Below are positions 34,069 through 44,678 of a stretch of DNA of 60,000 nucleotides, one piece after another. Origin of the DNA: Owenia fusiformis (taxonomy: Eukaryota; Annelida; Polychaeta; Sabellida; Oweniidae); contig CAIIXF020000011.1 of the NCBI GenBank assembly GCA_903813345.2, positions 4,490,571 to 4,550,570 on the forward strand, read 5' to 3'. Made by a program: the position numbers and the translations under genes. The first letter of the stretch is position 1. Every line of letters begins with the position of its first letter. Below the pieces are notes generated by a model. It was not told where the DNA came from, did no database searches, and saw nothing but the letters and a program-made list of their open reading frames with translations.

Positions 34069-36350
34069 GCTTAAATCATGTCTTAGATGGCAAACTCCCA
34101 GAACTGTTTTCATTTAGCCCATTCTCCAAGTGCCAAAGTCAGAAAAGCATCGTCAGATATTGAAACGCAAAATTAGAAAATTATTAGATTATCATTCATT
34201 GCCAAAATCATGTCATTGAATCACATATTTTTGTAAAATTTTTGTGGGAATTCAGAAAAAAATTATTTTGTCTTGTCCCTGTAAGGCCAAAACAGATCAG
34301 ATATAACCCGATCATTATCATTATTTCTAAACACAATACCAACTCGGAAACTTGATGTACCGGTATGCATAATGTAAAGGTACGTTTACAAGCTGAAAAT
34401 GCCTTGTAGTATACAAGTTGTTTCGTTTCATTTATTAGGGATGTTAAGCAACAGTTTTTAAGAGAACTTTACGTGAATGAGTAATATTAACACAAATGGA
34501 TGACCATCCCCTCTCATTTTCCAGGAACCTTTAATAATATTAACTTTTTTCCTTATAACAAATCCCTGGAAGACCATAATTCACAAACAAGTTTTCGTAA
34601 AAACGTGTCGTTTTACCTCCCTATTGTTAGTCCGCTTGACTTAATTATCAGATGCTTTGTACAGTAAATCGCTCTGTTTTCATTCGTACTAGTTGTTTAA
34701 AATAGATTGTAAAGTATTATATATTGTTATTTACTGTAAATGATTTATTAGATGACATATTATATGTACATATATATTATATATGAATGATATCGATTAT
34801 TATGTTAACAAATATCGTAGCAAGGCTGTTTATTTGCCTGTACAAGAAATATCATGTTGGTTTTTGAAGTTTCCTATGAATAAAATATCATGTCATGATT
34901 TTTACGTAAAAATACAAAATGGAGAAAAATCAAGCGATGATATTAACTGGTTTGAATTCCCTGTTCTGGAAATGTTGACACAGTTTAATGCATGGCTCCA
35001 GAAATTCCCATTTGTGACATGATCTAGTTGCCATGTTTTGATCATGTTTTCTTGTGGCTTTGCACTAGACTGGTAACTTTTAAGAAATCTTGGTATTTAT
35101 CAAAGCGTTTCATTTATCTATTAAGGTAGGAATGTATCAAGCCAAAAAGCTTGTTATGCACCCTTTATACTAAACATGCAGGTTGCAAAATTCACTATAC
35201 TCTGGTCACCTTAATGGTTATTAAAGGAACAACGTGATACTTTTTGTATAGTTATCCAGTGTTAATTGTAGAACTATACAGGATACCATTGTATAACATC
35301 GGTCGAAATTATTGTACATCATAAGTTGAAATTATTGTATATCATAGGTTAAAATTATTGTAAATCATGGGTTGAAATTCCTAATTAAAATATATCTTCC
35401 AAGAAGAATTGTATCATGCTTGTGCCCCCCCCTCTCCCTCCTACATTCACCACCTCCACCCTGGAAGGAAGTAAATGTGAGGGGGTAAGAAACTCGAATC
35501 AAGACTTCCTCCGCTTTTCATATTTAATTACGTAGATGTAAGACTGATGACTGTTCAGTATAGAGGTTTCTCTATGAGTGAATTCAATGTGACATTTCTC
35601 TTAAAAGCTTTCAGAAATTAGAACAGTAAGACACGCAATACATCAGGCTCCTTAAGAGATTGAATATCAATGATTTATAAAACATTGTTCCATATAATGA
35701 CCCCACAGGAGTTTATTATTGGACAAATTGATCTTTCTGAGAACCCCAGGCCTGGAGCACAGCTTCAAAACCTCATTTATTCGCCTCTTTCTTTGGCTAT
35801 ACCTGTTTCAGGACAATATGCCTGTGAAGGTGGGGAATACCCATAATTCATATTGAACCCATCTCCATATAAAGATGAACCTTTATTATTTATAGGAAGA
35901 TAAATTCATCTATGAATTCTGGGAGTTTTCCTCTTTTGTCAGGTCTAAAAGGAACTCCATCTATTGAGAGATGATAACTTAAGTTTTGGGTCAGATATAA
36001 AAGCATGACACATTTTCAAAAATCCATTAACTCCAATATTGCAATGAATATACAGAACATGTATTTTGCAGAAATGATAATCTCTGAGACTATCGTACCT
36101 TGGAGACTTTAATTTCTTAAACAATGGTATTAAGATTAAGCCTCAGAGACTGTCATACTTGGGGTACTTAAATTTCTTCTACAATGGTATTCTGTAGAGT
36201 TGTACATGTAGCGTATATATAAGCTTGCTCAACTACCTGATGTATTTTAAAAATGAAATCATGAAGAATGTGAACAATAAAGGTGTACCACTGTAATCGT
36301 TAACTTATGTTGTTCTATCATTGCTGATTTGTGACAAATTAATATGACTT
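34069..36350. other. intergenic sequence without a recognised gene
   Basis: AT-rich. Includes a short tandem at 35300-35385 (GAAATTATTGTAnATCATAA, four units) and a two-copy block near 36085-36200 (AGACTnTCnTACTTGG, then TTTAATTTCTTnnACAATGG). The 79-codon frame at 34783-35022 has no recognisable domain. Confidence 0.5.
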
Positions 36351-36354
36351 AATG

Positions 36355-37075
36355 TGTGTGGCCAGTCACATATTAGTGTGGTCAAAATGACTTAATTCCA
36401 CAACATTAGTATGGCCAAGGTGACGCTATTCCTTGACTTTATAGCGGCCAAAGTGACGCTATTCCTTGACTTTAGAGTGGCCAAAGTGACATAGTACCAT
36501 GACATTAGTGTGGCCAAAGTGGCATAATACCATGGCATAAGTGTGGCCAGCCAGAGTGACCTAGTTATGTCACCAGAAGAAATGGTTATTCCATTACATT
36601 AGTATGGTCAAAGTGACATAATTCCATGACATTATGTGGCCAAAGTGATATTATACTATGACACTAGTGTGACCAAAGTGACATGATACCATGACATTAG
36701 TGTGGCCAAAACAACATAATACTATGACATTAGTGTGGCCAAAGTGGCATAATTCCATGACATTAGTGTGGCCAAAACAACATAATACTATGACATTAGT
36801 GTGGCCAAAGTGGCATAATTCCATGACATTAGTGTGGCCAAAGTGACATAATTCCATGACATTAGTGTGGCCAAAGTGACATAATTCCATGATATTAGTG
36901 TGGCCAAAGTGACATAATTCCATGACATTAGTGTGGCCAAAGTGACATAATTCCATGACATTAGTGTGGCCAAAGTGACATAATTCCATGACATTAGTGT
37001 GGCCAAAGTGACATAATTCCATGACATTAGTGTGGCCAAAGTGACATAATTCCATGACATTAGTGTGGCCAATGC
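36355..37075 (-). repeat. 33-bp minisatellite, about 20 copies
   Basis: Unit GTGGCCAAAGTGACATAATT plus CCATGACATTA. It is degenerate at the left (36355-36650) and nearly perfect from 36810 to 37070. Because 33 is a multiple of three, the minus strand reads as an 11-residue repeat (MELCHFGHTNV) for 134 codons; this is not a gene. Related GATCAAAGTGACATA words recur at 37695-37865. Confidence 0.92.
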
Positions 37076-38370
37076 TTTTATAATGGAGAAGGTGAACAAC
37101 TGTCTTATTACTGATTGCAGTGCTTACATTCTACATTTTAAAAACAATTTTGTTTTCATCTTGCCAAGTGATAATAACCCCTAAAAGCTAGATTCCAATC
37201 TTATAATAGGTTGTTAATGAGGATGAGTAAGAAACTAAAGCATGAGACTCAGTTGTGGCATAGTTCTTTGACAATCTTATGTAAATGTGGTTCAAGTGAT
37301 ATAATACACCAGGTATTCATCTTTCCCTTGGTATAACTGGTTTAAAAGCTATATATTATCAGTTAAGTCCCAGACCCCCCCCCCTCCCCCTGTTAACTAT
37401 ATATGGAAAATGTTGTTGACACACAGAATTCTTAACAAAAATATATATCATCATATACCTTGTTGATGAGTCTTTCATATTCATTTGACGGGGGTTCATA
37501 TATTGGTTGTGCTATAATAGTAAAAAAAAAGTTTGAATATGAATATATTAGAAGTTGGATTGTGAAACAGAAATTCCCCAGGGATCAATGTCGGGGATGC
37601 TTATTATTTTGGTTCCAGACCCCCCCCTCACTGATAATATATAGCTTATTTGGCGACATTGATCTTTTGACGTGCTCCCTTATTGTGAATCAAGACAACA
37701 GTGTGACCCAAGTGACACTAATTAAGTGACAAAATCTAACCAATGTGACATTGAATATGATCAATATGACATGATAGCATTATCAAAGTGACATATTAGT
37801 GTGATCAAAGTGACATAATAGCATTACCAAAGTGACATATCAGTTTGATCAAAGTGACCTAGCATTATCAAGTTGAAGCTTGTCAATTTTTACTAGGTCT
37901 CTGTCTCATCTTGCGGAAACAAAATGATAACCATCTTATCAGTTGCATACTTGTTTCCCAGTTTAATTTTGAACACATCATACCTTGGAAATCCAAGATG
38001 AATCAGTAGTGGAATGCCAGGACCTCTTGTATTGTATTTTGTTGAGCCATATCTCACATTTTGAGATATTCCATCCTGTAGATGTTTTGAAACTCATAAC
38101 TTGTCTATTATTACCAATTAGTACCCATAATGATCATACTTTATGACAGTGTTATGACAGTGTTATGACAATGAACTCCTCCAAGCAGATGAGCACATAT
38201 CAAAACAAATTTGTCAGTCATCATAAACTCATAATATCAGATCATGTTGCTTATGTAAAATAGATGGTGGACACATGTCATGTTGTCAATCAGATTAGCT
38301 CATATCAAAAGATAGCTTGTAGTTAGCTTGTAAAACAGAATGCAGACATATGTGTAATGAACCTGGATTT
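37076..38370. other. intergenic sequence with a weak satellite-related patch
   Basis: No gene is seen. 37695-37865 carries about six CAAAGTGACATA-type units related to the upstream array. C-rich runs lie at 37373-37390 and 37620-37628, and a GACAGTGTTATGACAGTG duplication at 38144-38170. Confidence 0.5.
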
Positions 38371-38374
38371 CAAG

Positions 38375-38545
38375 TTGCTACTACAGCTCAGCTCAAGTGT
38401 TAGAGCATCAGAATGGAGCCAAAGGTCCTGGGTTCGATTCCTGTACGGGGCATTGACTTTAGCACACTCCCTTTCATGTCTGTATTTGGCCAGTTCAACA
38501 GCTCCTGGGATAAGAATGCCATTGGGTTGTTGCATTTAGATTAAT
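38375..38545 (+). repeat. tRNA-derived SINE-like sequence
   Basis: An internal polymerase III B box GGGTTCGATTCC lies at 38430-38441. About 35 bases upstream is a degenerate A-box/D-arm region (CAGCTCAG...TTAGAGCAT, 38385-38408). The D-stem words AGCTC and GAGC pair, but the 5' acceptor strand has no pairing partner after the B box. The remaining about 100 bases are unrelated body. This fits a SINE rather than a working tRNA gene. Confidence 0.6.
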
Positions 38546-38639
38546 CTCAATCAGACAATCATTAAATGTTTTTTCTGTAACTTGCAATACCAATGAATAA
38601 TGCATAGATCTACTTAAAAACCTACACATCAATTAGCCA

Positions 38640-38705
38640 AATATTTGATTAATGAATGTTGGAATGTCTAGGATTTGATTAATGAATGTTGGAATGTCCA
38701 GGATG
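38640..38705 (+). repeat. 33-bp two-copy duplication
   Basis: TTTGATTAATGAATGTTGGA plus ATGTCTAGG is repeated immediately with one change (ATGTCCAGG). Confidence 0.9.
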
Positions 38706-38854
38706 AAGAATCAATATTTTGCATCACTTCTGTTGGTTTTAACTGGAGTAAGATAGAGGGAGACTCAAGTCACACGCAATGTCACACATGGTTTAATTCA
38801 ATAAAATAGAGTTATAATGAATTATTTCCCAAGCAACCAAATCATGAATTGTCC

Positions 38855-40270
38855 GAGGTATTGATATTTTAGAAAGACAATGCGTTTTTCCAAAGAAAAA
38901 ACAATGAGGTATTTCCAAAGAAAGACAATACAATGATGTACAATGTTCTAGAGCAAGACGATGGGGTATTTTAAAAGGAAGACAATACGGTGTACAGTGT
39001 TCCAAAATGATAAAGAGGTTTTCCAAAGAAAGACAATGAGGTATTTGAAAAAAGACAATAAGGTATTTCGAAAGAGGGACAATGAGGTATTTCCAAATAA
39101 AGACAATGAAGTATTACCAAAGAGAGACAATGAGGTATTTCCAAAGAGAGACAAGGAGGTATTTCCAAAGAGAGACAATGAGGTATTTCCAAAGAAAGAC
39201 AATGAGAAATTTCCCAAGAGACACAATGAGGTATTTCTAAAGAAAGACAATGAGGTATTTCCGAATAAGAAAATGAAGTATTACCAAAGAGAGACAATGG
39301 TGTATTTCCAAAGAGAGACAAAGAGGTAGTTCCAAAGAAAGACAATGAGGTATTTTTAAAGAAAGACAATGAAGTATTTCCAGAGAAACACAATGAGGTA
39401 TTTCCAAAGAAAGACAATAAGGTGTCTCCAAAGAAAGACAATGAGGTATTTCCAAATAGAGACAATGAGGTATATCCAAAGTGAGACAATGAGGTATATC
39501 CAAAGTGAGACAATGAGGTATTTTTAAAGAAAGGCAATGAAGTATTTCCAAAGAGAGACAATGAGGTATTTTTAAAGAAAGACAATGAGGTATTTCAAAA
39601 TAAAGACAATGAAGAATTACAAAAGAGAGACAATGAGGTATTTCCAAAGAAAGACAATGAGGTATTTCCAAAGAGAGACAATGAGGTATTTCCAAAGAGA
39701 GACAAAGGGATATTTCCAAAGAAAGACAATGCAGTATTTTTAAAGAGTGAGAATGGTGTATTTCAAAAGAGAGACAATGAGGTATTTCTTAAGAAAGACA
39801 ATGAGGTATTTCAAAATAAAGACAATGAGGTATTTCAAAATAAAGACAATGAAGAATTACCAGAGAGACAATGAGGTATTTCCAAAGAAAGACAATGAGG
39901 TATTTCCAAAGAGAGACAATGAGGTATTTTTAAAGAGTGACTATGAGGTATTTCAAAAGAGGGACAATGATGTATTTCTAAAGAAAGACAATGAAGTATT
40001 TCCAGAAAAAAGACAATGAGGTATTTCCAAAGTAAGACAATGAGGTATTTCCAAAGAAAGACAATGATGTATTTTTAGAGATAGACAATGAGGTATTTCC
40101 AATCAAAGTGGTGAGACAATGAGTTATTTTTAAAGAAAGTTAATGAGGTATTTCCAAAAGAAGGACAATGAGGTATTTCCAAAGAAAGACAATGAGGTAT
40201 TTCCAGAGATAGACAATGAGGTATTTCCAAAGAGAGACAATGCGGTATTACAAAATAAAGACAAATATGT
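38855..40270 (+). repeat. 24-bp minisatellite, about 1.4 kb
   Basis: Roughly 55 copies of GACAATGAGGTATTTCCAAA plus GARA. Variants substitute TTTTTAAAG or TTCAAAATA in the middle, often in runs, suggesting higher-order duplication. Since 24 is divisible by three, several frames on both strands stay open for 75-200 codons (for example residues such as FPKRDNEV repeated on +, SLFGNTSL on -). These are repeat-driven, with no start context or domain. The array ends about 200 bases before the MFSD9 start codon. Confidence 0.93.
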
Positions 40271-40398
40271 TTCAAAGTATATTCGACTGCCTCAAGCATG
40301 AGTTGTGTATGTTGATTTCATACAACTGTATTACAAGAGTCAATCATTTATTTGAGATCGAGATTTTCCCCCGGGGATTTTCCATGACCTAAATAAGT

Positions 40399-40464
40399 GG
40401 GCGGGGCTCGCCGGAAGTTGAAAACAGGAAGTGACCAAGCGGAAGTAAGAAACTGAAAATAAAC
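40399..40464 (+). promoter_or_regulatory. MFSD9: MFSD9 core promoter: GC box and three ETS-type sites
   Basis: GGGCGGGGC at 40399-40407 is an Sp1-type GC box. GCCGGAAGT (40410-40418), CAGGAAGT (40425-40432) and CGGAAGT (40440-40446) are three GGAA sites in the same orientation. All lie within 66 bases of the ATG at 40465, and no TATA box is seen. Such clusters are typical of TATA-less housekeeping promoters. If transcription starts here the 5' UTR is very short. Confidence 0.55.
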
Positions 40465-40515
40465 ATGACACGCTCAACAAATATGTCACTTTTGATCAAT
40501 ATAAGTGGGTTCCTG
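40465..40515 (+). CDS. MFSD9: MFSD9-like major facilitator, coding exon 1
   Basis: First exon of an orthologue of MFSD9, an orphan member of the major facilitator superfamily with no settled substrate, expected to be a twelve-helix membrane protein. It encodes 17 residues (MTRSTNMSLLINISGFL) and ends in phase 0 before GTAGGT. It joins to DLFGVSMFIPL of exon 2, restoring the GFLDLFGVSM motif typical of MFSD9 helix 1. The six exons together give 415 codons (51+88+44+130+210+722 nt, excluding stop) with every junction in frame. Vertebrate MFSD9 is somewhat longer, mostly because of a larger central loop. A second ATG at codon 7 is possible. The start was chosen because it directly follows the GC/ETS cluster. 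Confidence 0.85.
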
Positions 40516-41300
40516 GTAGGTATTTTACTTGAAATTGAATATTGTTTTTGTCTAATTCTCTGTTTCTATTTCACCAACTTTCGCTGTGATTGCTTTGTAG
40601 CTTGGATTTTGGATTCAAATCCGAAATGTTCATCCTTGAATTTTTTAATTTTCAAAATTATTTCATTTTTCAAAGAGAAATTTCATTATAAATAGCAATT
40701 TATCTATGCTAAATAACATGGGTTTCTCTTGAAAGGCTATAGTCCTGTTACCTATATGGTTAGATGCTGTCACCGAAAATCACATATACCTCCCATAAAT
40801 GTACGATTGGTTTTTACACAGGCTTTCAATATCTGTTGAAAGCCCGTGGCTTTTATTACACCCACAACTAGATCTGGGTATGTATTGAAATCTTGCGATT
40901 GAAAAACATTGTCAGTAGTTGACACAAAGCTGAATTTTATCTAAATAACCACTAACCGGCTTATATTCAACCACAAGATTTCAATTCTAGTTGAAAGCCC
41001 ATGATTTCACGGGGGGAAAGACCTTATACAGTACTCACCATAAATAAATGACACTAAGATTTGCTGAAGTGAGGATTTCCCATGATAAAAAGAACTATCA
41101 AATCTAGAACATGGTGATAGAAAATCAAGATTCCATTTATTTATGATGAGCGCGCGCTGTAGCTCTCTGTGGAGATTATGTGATTTCCTTTTCCATTTGA
41201 AGCACATGTCACCATACTTAAAATCAGTGTCAATATGTTTGTTTCAGGACTTATTTGGTGTCAGCATGTTTATCCCTTTGATGTCAATATGTTATTTCAG
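40516..41300 (+). other. MFSD9: MFSD9 intron 1
   Basis: Donor GTAGGT, acceptor as discussed for exon 2. It contains a partial copy (40780-41020) of the element at 5260-5781 (TTGAATTTTATCTAAATAAC is nearly shared). It also has a segment (41055-41090, TTTGCTGAAGTGAGGATTTC) recurring at 57811-57835. Confidence 0.85.
41248..41300 (+). repeat. 53-bp duplication of the MFSD9 exon 2 acceptor and exon start
   Basis: TTTCAG|GACTTATTTGGTGTCAGC at 41242-41265 is repeated 53 bases on as TTTCAG|GATTTATTTGGTGTCAGC (41295-41318). Each copy includes the pyrimidine tract, the acceptor and the first about 37 exon bases, with only a synonymous GAC/GAT change in the exon part. Using the upstream acceptor shifts the frame after the duplicated codons and meets a stop at 41332-41334. 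The downstream copy is therefore the productive site. Confidence 0.9.
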
Positions 41301-41388
41301 GATTTATTTGGTGTCAGCATGTTTATCCCTTTGATGTCAAAGTATGCTAAAGAACTAGGAGCATCACCCTCTATGGCAGGAATGTTAG
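41301..41388 (+). CDS. MFSD9: MFSD9-like major facilitator, coding exon 2
   Basis: Begins after the second, downstream TTTCAG and ends in phase 1 before GTAAGG at 41389. It encodes residues 18-47, DLFGVSMFIPLMSKYAKELG then ASPSMAGMLG. This covers the rest of transmembrane helix 1 and the first extracellular/luminal loop, and matches the MFSD9 signature (DLFGVSM..PL...K.LGASP..AG..G). The 5' boundary is a choice between two duplicated acceptors at 41248 and 41301; only 41301 keeps the frame. Confidence 0.93.
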
Positions 41389-41936
41389 GTAAGGTCTTGG
41401 GAGTGCCGTTCTGATATGTTTTGCCTTTTTCTTATTTTTGACATTTAGTGATAGCAAACTGAGGTTTGCCACATCAAAGCAGGGCTCGAAACTCGCGTTG
41501 CTATGGTAGTTAATAACTACCTGATTTTAAAGAAAAAGCTACCTATTAGTTTACCCAGTAGTAATTTTGGCCACCCAAACCGAACCCACATTTATGGGGG
41601 AAGGTGAGGGCAAGGCCCTTTGGGATACAGTGTAAGATATAGAAGAGACAGCTATCCGAATAAGGATCTCTAAACATTTTTGGAGGATATTTATGTTTTC
41701 CTTACAATCTTGAAAATACCTGATAAATGGGATCCACATTTTCTAAATTATAATTGTCAAACTTTAAAAAAAACAGCAATCTCAAGAAATAAATTCATAA
41801 TGATTTTTTGGGGAAAATACAAGTTTACAATTGACATTAAAGCAAAAACATTGTGAGAGCTATTCTCAACTCATCTCATAACCTCTGTTGTCCCTTTAAT
41901 TAAATTAGTACGACTACACACATCTTTTTATTCCAG
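41389..41936 (+). other. MFSD9: MFSD9 intron 2
   Basis: 548 bases, GTAAGG to TTCCAG, phase 1. No repeat or coding feature is recognised. Confidence 0.9.
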
Positions 41937-41980
41937 GCTCTGTATATGGTCTGCTGCAGCTATTCTCTTCCCCAGTTGTG
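41937..41980 (+). CDS. MFSD9: MFSD9-like major facilitator, coding exon 3
   Basis: A 44-base exon between TTCCAG and GTAAGT. It completes a glycine codon and encodes SVYGLLQLFSSPVV (residues 48-61), helix 2 of the transporter, ending in phase 0 immediately before the MFS motif A. The matching SxYGxLQLFSS segment is characteristic of MFSD9. It is too short to be found by open-frame length, but splice sites and phases agree on both sides. Confidence 0.92.
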
Positions 41981-42792
41981 GTAAGTGTCGCCATCTTTAC
42001 TGTCCCCCTACAACATGTCTTGATTATATTGTTCAGGTGGTCCAGTGTTAATGGGAATAATGGTATTTGTATCAATTTATATCATTTTATGGTACACATA
42101 AGTACATTATGGAAATAAGTATATTTTGTGTGTGAAAAGAATTTAAACCCAAGACGCATTGTGGCAGATTCATCCCACCAAAGCATCGTTTCCTAAACTT
42201 TGCATTCCTGCTACGCAGCCATGCAAAGGTTTGAAAGCAACACCTTCAATGGAATGATTCAGCACACAATGCATGCACTGAGTCCAGGGCTTAAATCCTT
42301 AATTAAAGATATTGAAATATGCTTGTAATAACCTTCTCCCTAAGCTTGGCATGTTTTGAAAATGATGCGTGTAGAGGGGTTTCATGAGCAGTGGGTAACA
42401 GGTGATATCTCTTCTTGTTTTTCTGTTTTGAAATTATTTTTAATATTATACTTTTGCGTGTTGTTTTTATTATTCATTTCGCTTGTCGTCAGAAGTCCAC
42501 ATGGAACCCCTGCATGAATGATAACAAGATTTCTCTAAATAAGGGATGCTGTCCACAGTGTCCAGTTATCAACAGTTGTTAAATAACGAAGATAGTTTCC
42601 AAAGGGGAGGTGGTAAAGTATGGTTATTTAAGCGAAGAGTTTTGATTTATTTATATTCAAATGAAAGACTTTCCAACATTTTTAAAATTTTGTTAGCTTG
42701 AGGGAGGGACAAACCATAATGGAATTAACTTAGTTTTTCCATGATTGTTGATAATTGGAGACCACCCCTAACTGGACACATGTGTTTTCTAG
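41981..42792 (+). other. MFSD9: MFSD9 intron 3
   Basis: 812 bases, GTAAGT to TTCTAG, phase 0. No distinct feature is recognised. Confidence 0.9.
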
Positions 42793-42922
42793 GGTCAATG
42801 GAGTGACATCTCAGGACATCGCTATGTGCTCATACTATGTTTGCTAATTACGGCTGGAGGGTACTTCATGATGGCGCTGGCAACATCACTCGTCTTTCTA
42901 GCCATAGCTAGAATACTCCCAG
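42793..42922 (+). CDS. MFSD9: MFSD9-like major facilitator, coding exon 4
   Basis: Begins GQWSDISGHR (residues 62-71), the cytoplasmic motif A between helices 2 and 3 of major facilitators (general form GxxxD(R/K)xGRR). Here D66, G69 and R71 are kept and the usual second basic residue is a histidine. Helix 3 (YVLILCLLITAGGYFMMALA) and helix 4 (VFLAIARILPG) follow. It ends in phase 1 before GTAAGA. Motif A is thought to gate conformational change in the family. Confidence 0.94.
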
Positions 42923-42984
42923 GTAAGACAGTAATGTCAGTACTCACAAATATTAAAGGCGCATCACTCACTTGAGATTTTAAT

Positions 42985-43125
42985 AATAGGCTTGCACCCA
43001 ACTGAGATTCCATTTGCAACCACTTGAGGAATGAGGAAAATAATGAAAATAGGCATATTTTGACCAAATTTGGTCTAAATTATAAAAGGAAGAATTTTGC
43101 ACCAACTTGAGAACAGATCCTGGGG
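42985..43125 (+). repeat. dispersed TTGCACCCAACTGAG...TGACCAAATTTGG repeat, copy 3
   Basis: Word order CTTGCACCCAACTGAG, CCACTTGAGGAATGAGGAAA, ATGAAAATAGGCATATTTTG, ACCAAATTTGG and TCCTGGGGAGAACA parallels 17715-17850 and 9495-9645. Confidence 0.6.
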
Positions 43126-43746
43126 AGAACAATATATATATTTGTCAGGGATATATATTTGACATTTGAAAAAAAGTACTACATTATGATCAGCTTGTAT
43201 ATATTTGAAAAAAATGTACTACATTGTGATCAGCTACATGTAGGTGGACGATAGTGGTGTCTCACTTTTTTGTTTGTATATTTTCAGATAAACCAATTAA
43301 GTGTTTGTTTAGATTAGACAGGTTTTACTGGTTAAGTCGCATAGCATAACAAAAGTCACAAAACTGCATGCAAAAAGCATCTTTACAGTAAAACTTACTT
43401 ACATAAATGTCTTTATTTTCAAAAATAGGGCAAATTTTATCTCACAAATCACTAGTAATAACTCCTGACTCAAATACAAAGGCTCAAATCAAATGATAGT
43501 CACTTTACAAAGCTTGCGATCAAATTCCCAAGTTACATTTAATTTTCTTCGAATGGCGACTGGCGAGTCAACACTCTCATTTCTGCTTTAATAATACAAA
43601 GTGATTCGCTTACAGACAAAGGTGCATATATACGATTAATCATTGGCTTTCAGAGTACATGCCAATATAAATAATCTTGATTTTAATTATTAAATGCTGA
43701 AAATTAAGTCTTAGTCATATTACATTCGGAATCCGCATTCAATGAT

Positions 43747-43823
43747 AAAGGATGGGTATCGATATGGTGAACTGAATTCAACAATGTTTTCTCAATAAAT
43801 ATATCGATACCACTCCTTTGAAA
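43747..43823. mobile_element. 77-bp inverted-repeat element (AAAGGAnnGGTATCGATAT)
   Basis: AAAGGATGGGTATCGATATG at the left pairs with ATATCGATACCACTCCTTT at the right, with about two mismatches. The same CATATCGATACCACTCCTTT end occurs at 58591-58610, opposite GGTAAGGATATGGTGAACA at 58336, so two copies of different internal length exist in the window. Confidence 0.6.
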
Positions 43824-44678
43824 TTGTGGTTTTAAAAATTGTTCATCAACTTTTGAAATTCAATTTTTAGAGCATGCTGGCTTGATTCTAAGGTGGCCTA
43901 ATTTTTGTGTTTCACATCTGAAAGTCTTTTTTATTGTATTGTTTACTAGTTTCCAGGTAAACAGTTTCTTGGATTAAAGGCAGCACTTGGGGGTTGCTCA
44001 TTGGTTAGATTTTTGGCATCTTGAATAAATATAAAAACACTCTGTGTCTAAAATTGTGTGTTAAAATCAAGGTTATCTAGTTAAATATACTCATGAATTC
44101 CAAACTTTGAGCTTTGAGAATGGAGAGCAATGGTGTTCAATAAGTACTGAGAAAAACTCTGTAACTTTTCTTTTTTTTCATATATCTGACTAATTTTCCT
44201 AGGGTGCATTTTTGAGTATTATACTGATGTAGTGTGAAAGTTACAGGAATGTGCTCCAACAGGAAGGTGGGTTTAGCCAAAGATGTTTAGTGGTGGATCA
44301 GGTTTGCACGAAAAAAGTTTCAAAATGACTTAAATGTGAATATTGCTCCTCAGTCAATTGCTTAAACACCACGGCCAATTTGTTACACATCAATGTCATT
44401 TCTAAATCATTATGAATAACATGGTTTTCATAACCAACACTTGAATCAGTCATGTCTGCAATTTTTCTGATAGGAATTCATTTAATATTTCTTTATTGCA
44501 TCAATCTGACTATGGGAAGCTTTTGGTCACCCCTGTTTGGGTTCATCTTCAACTGACTTTCTCCCTCTTTGAAATAGCAGAACCGACAATACATGCCAGG
44601 GGATATCCCGGGGGTTCATTGTATATAAACCTTGACGGAGATCCTCGGCGCACATGGGGTACCTTTTTGGACATTTGG

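Noticed and set aside
36651-37099. 134-codon minus-strand frame with an MELCHFGHTNV repeat
   Set aside because: It is produced by a 33-bp unit whose length is a multiple of three; a second frame on the same strand is equally open, so selection for coding is not indicated.
38948-40299. Several 75-204 codon frames on both strands as repetitive proteins
   Set aside because: They follow exactly the 24-bp minisatellite, exist simultaneously in several frames, and have no start context, domain or splice support.
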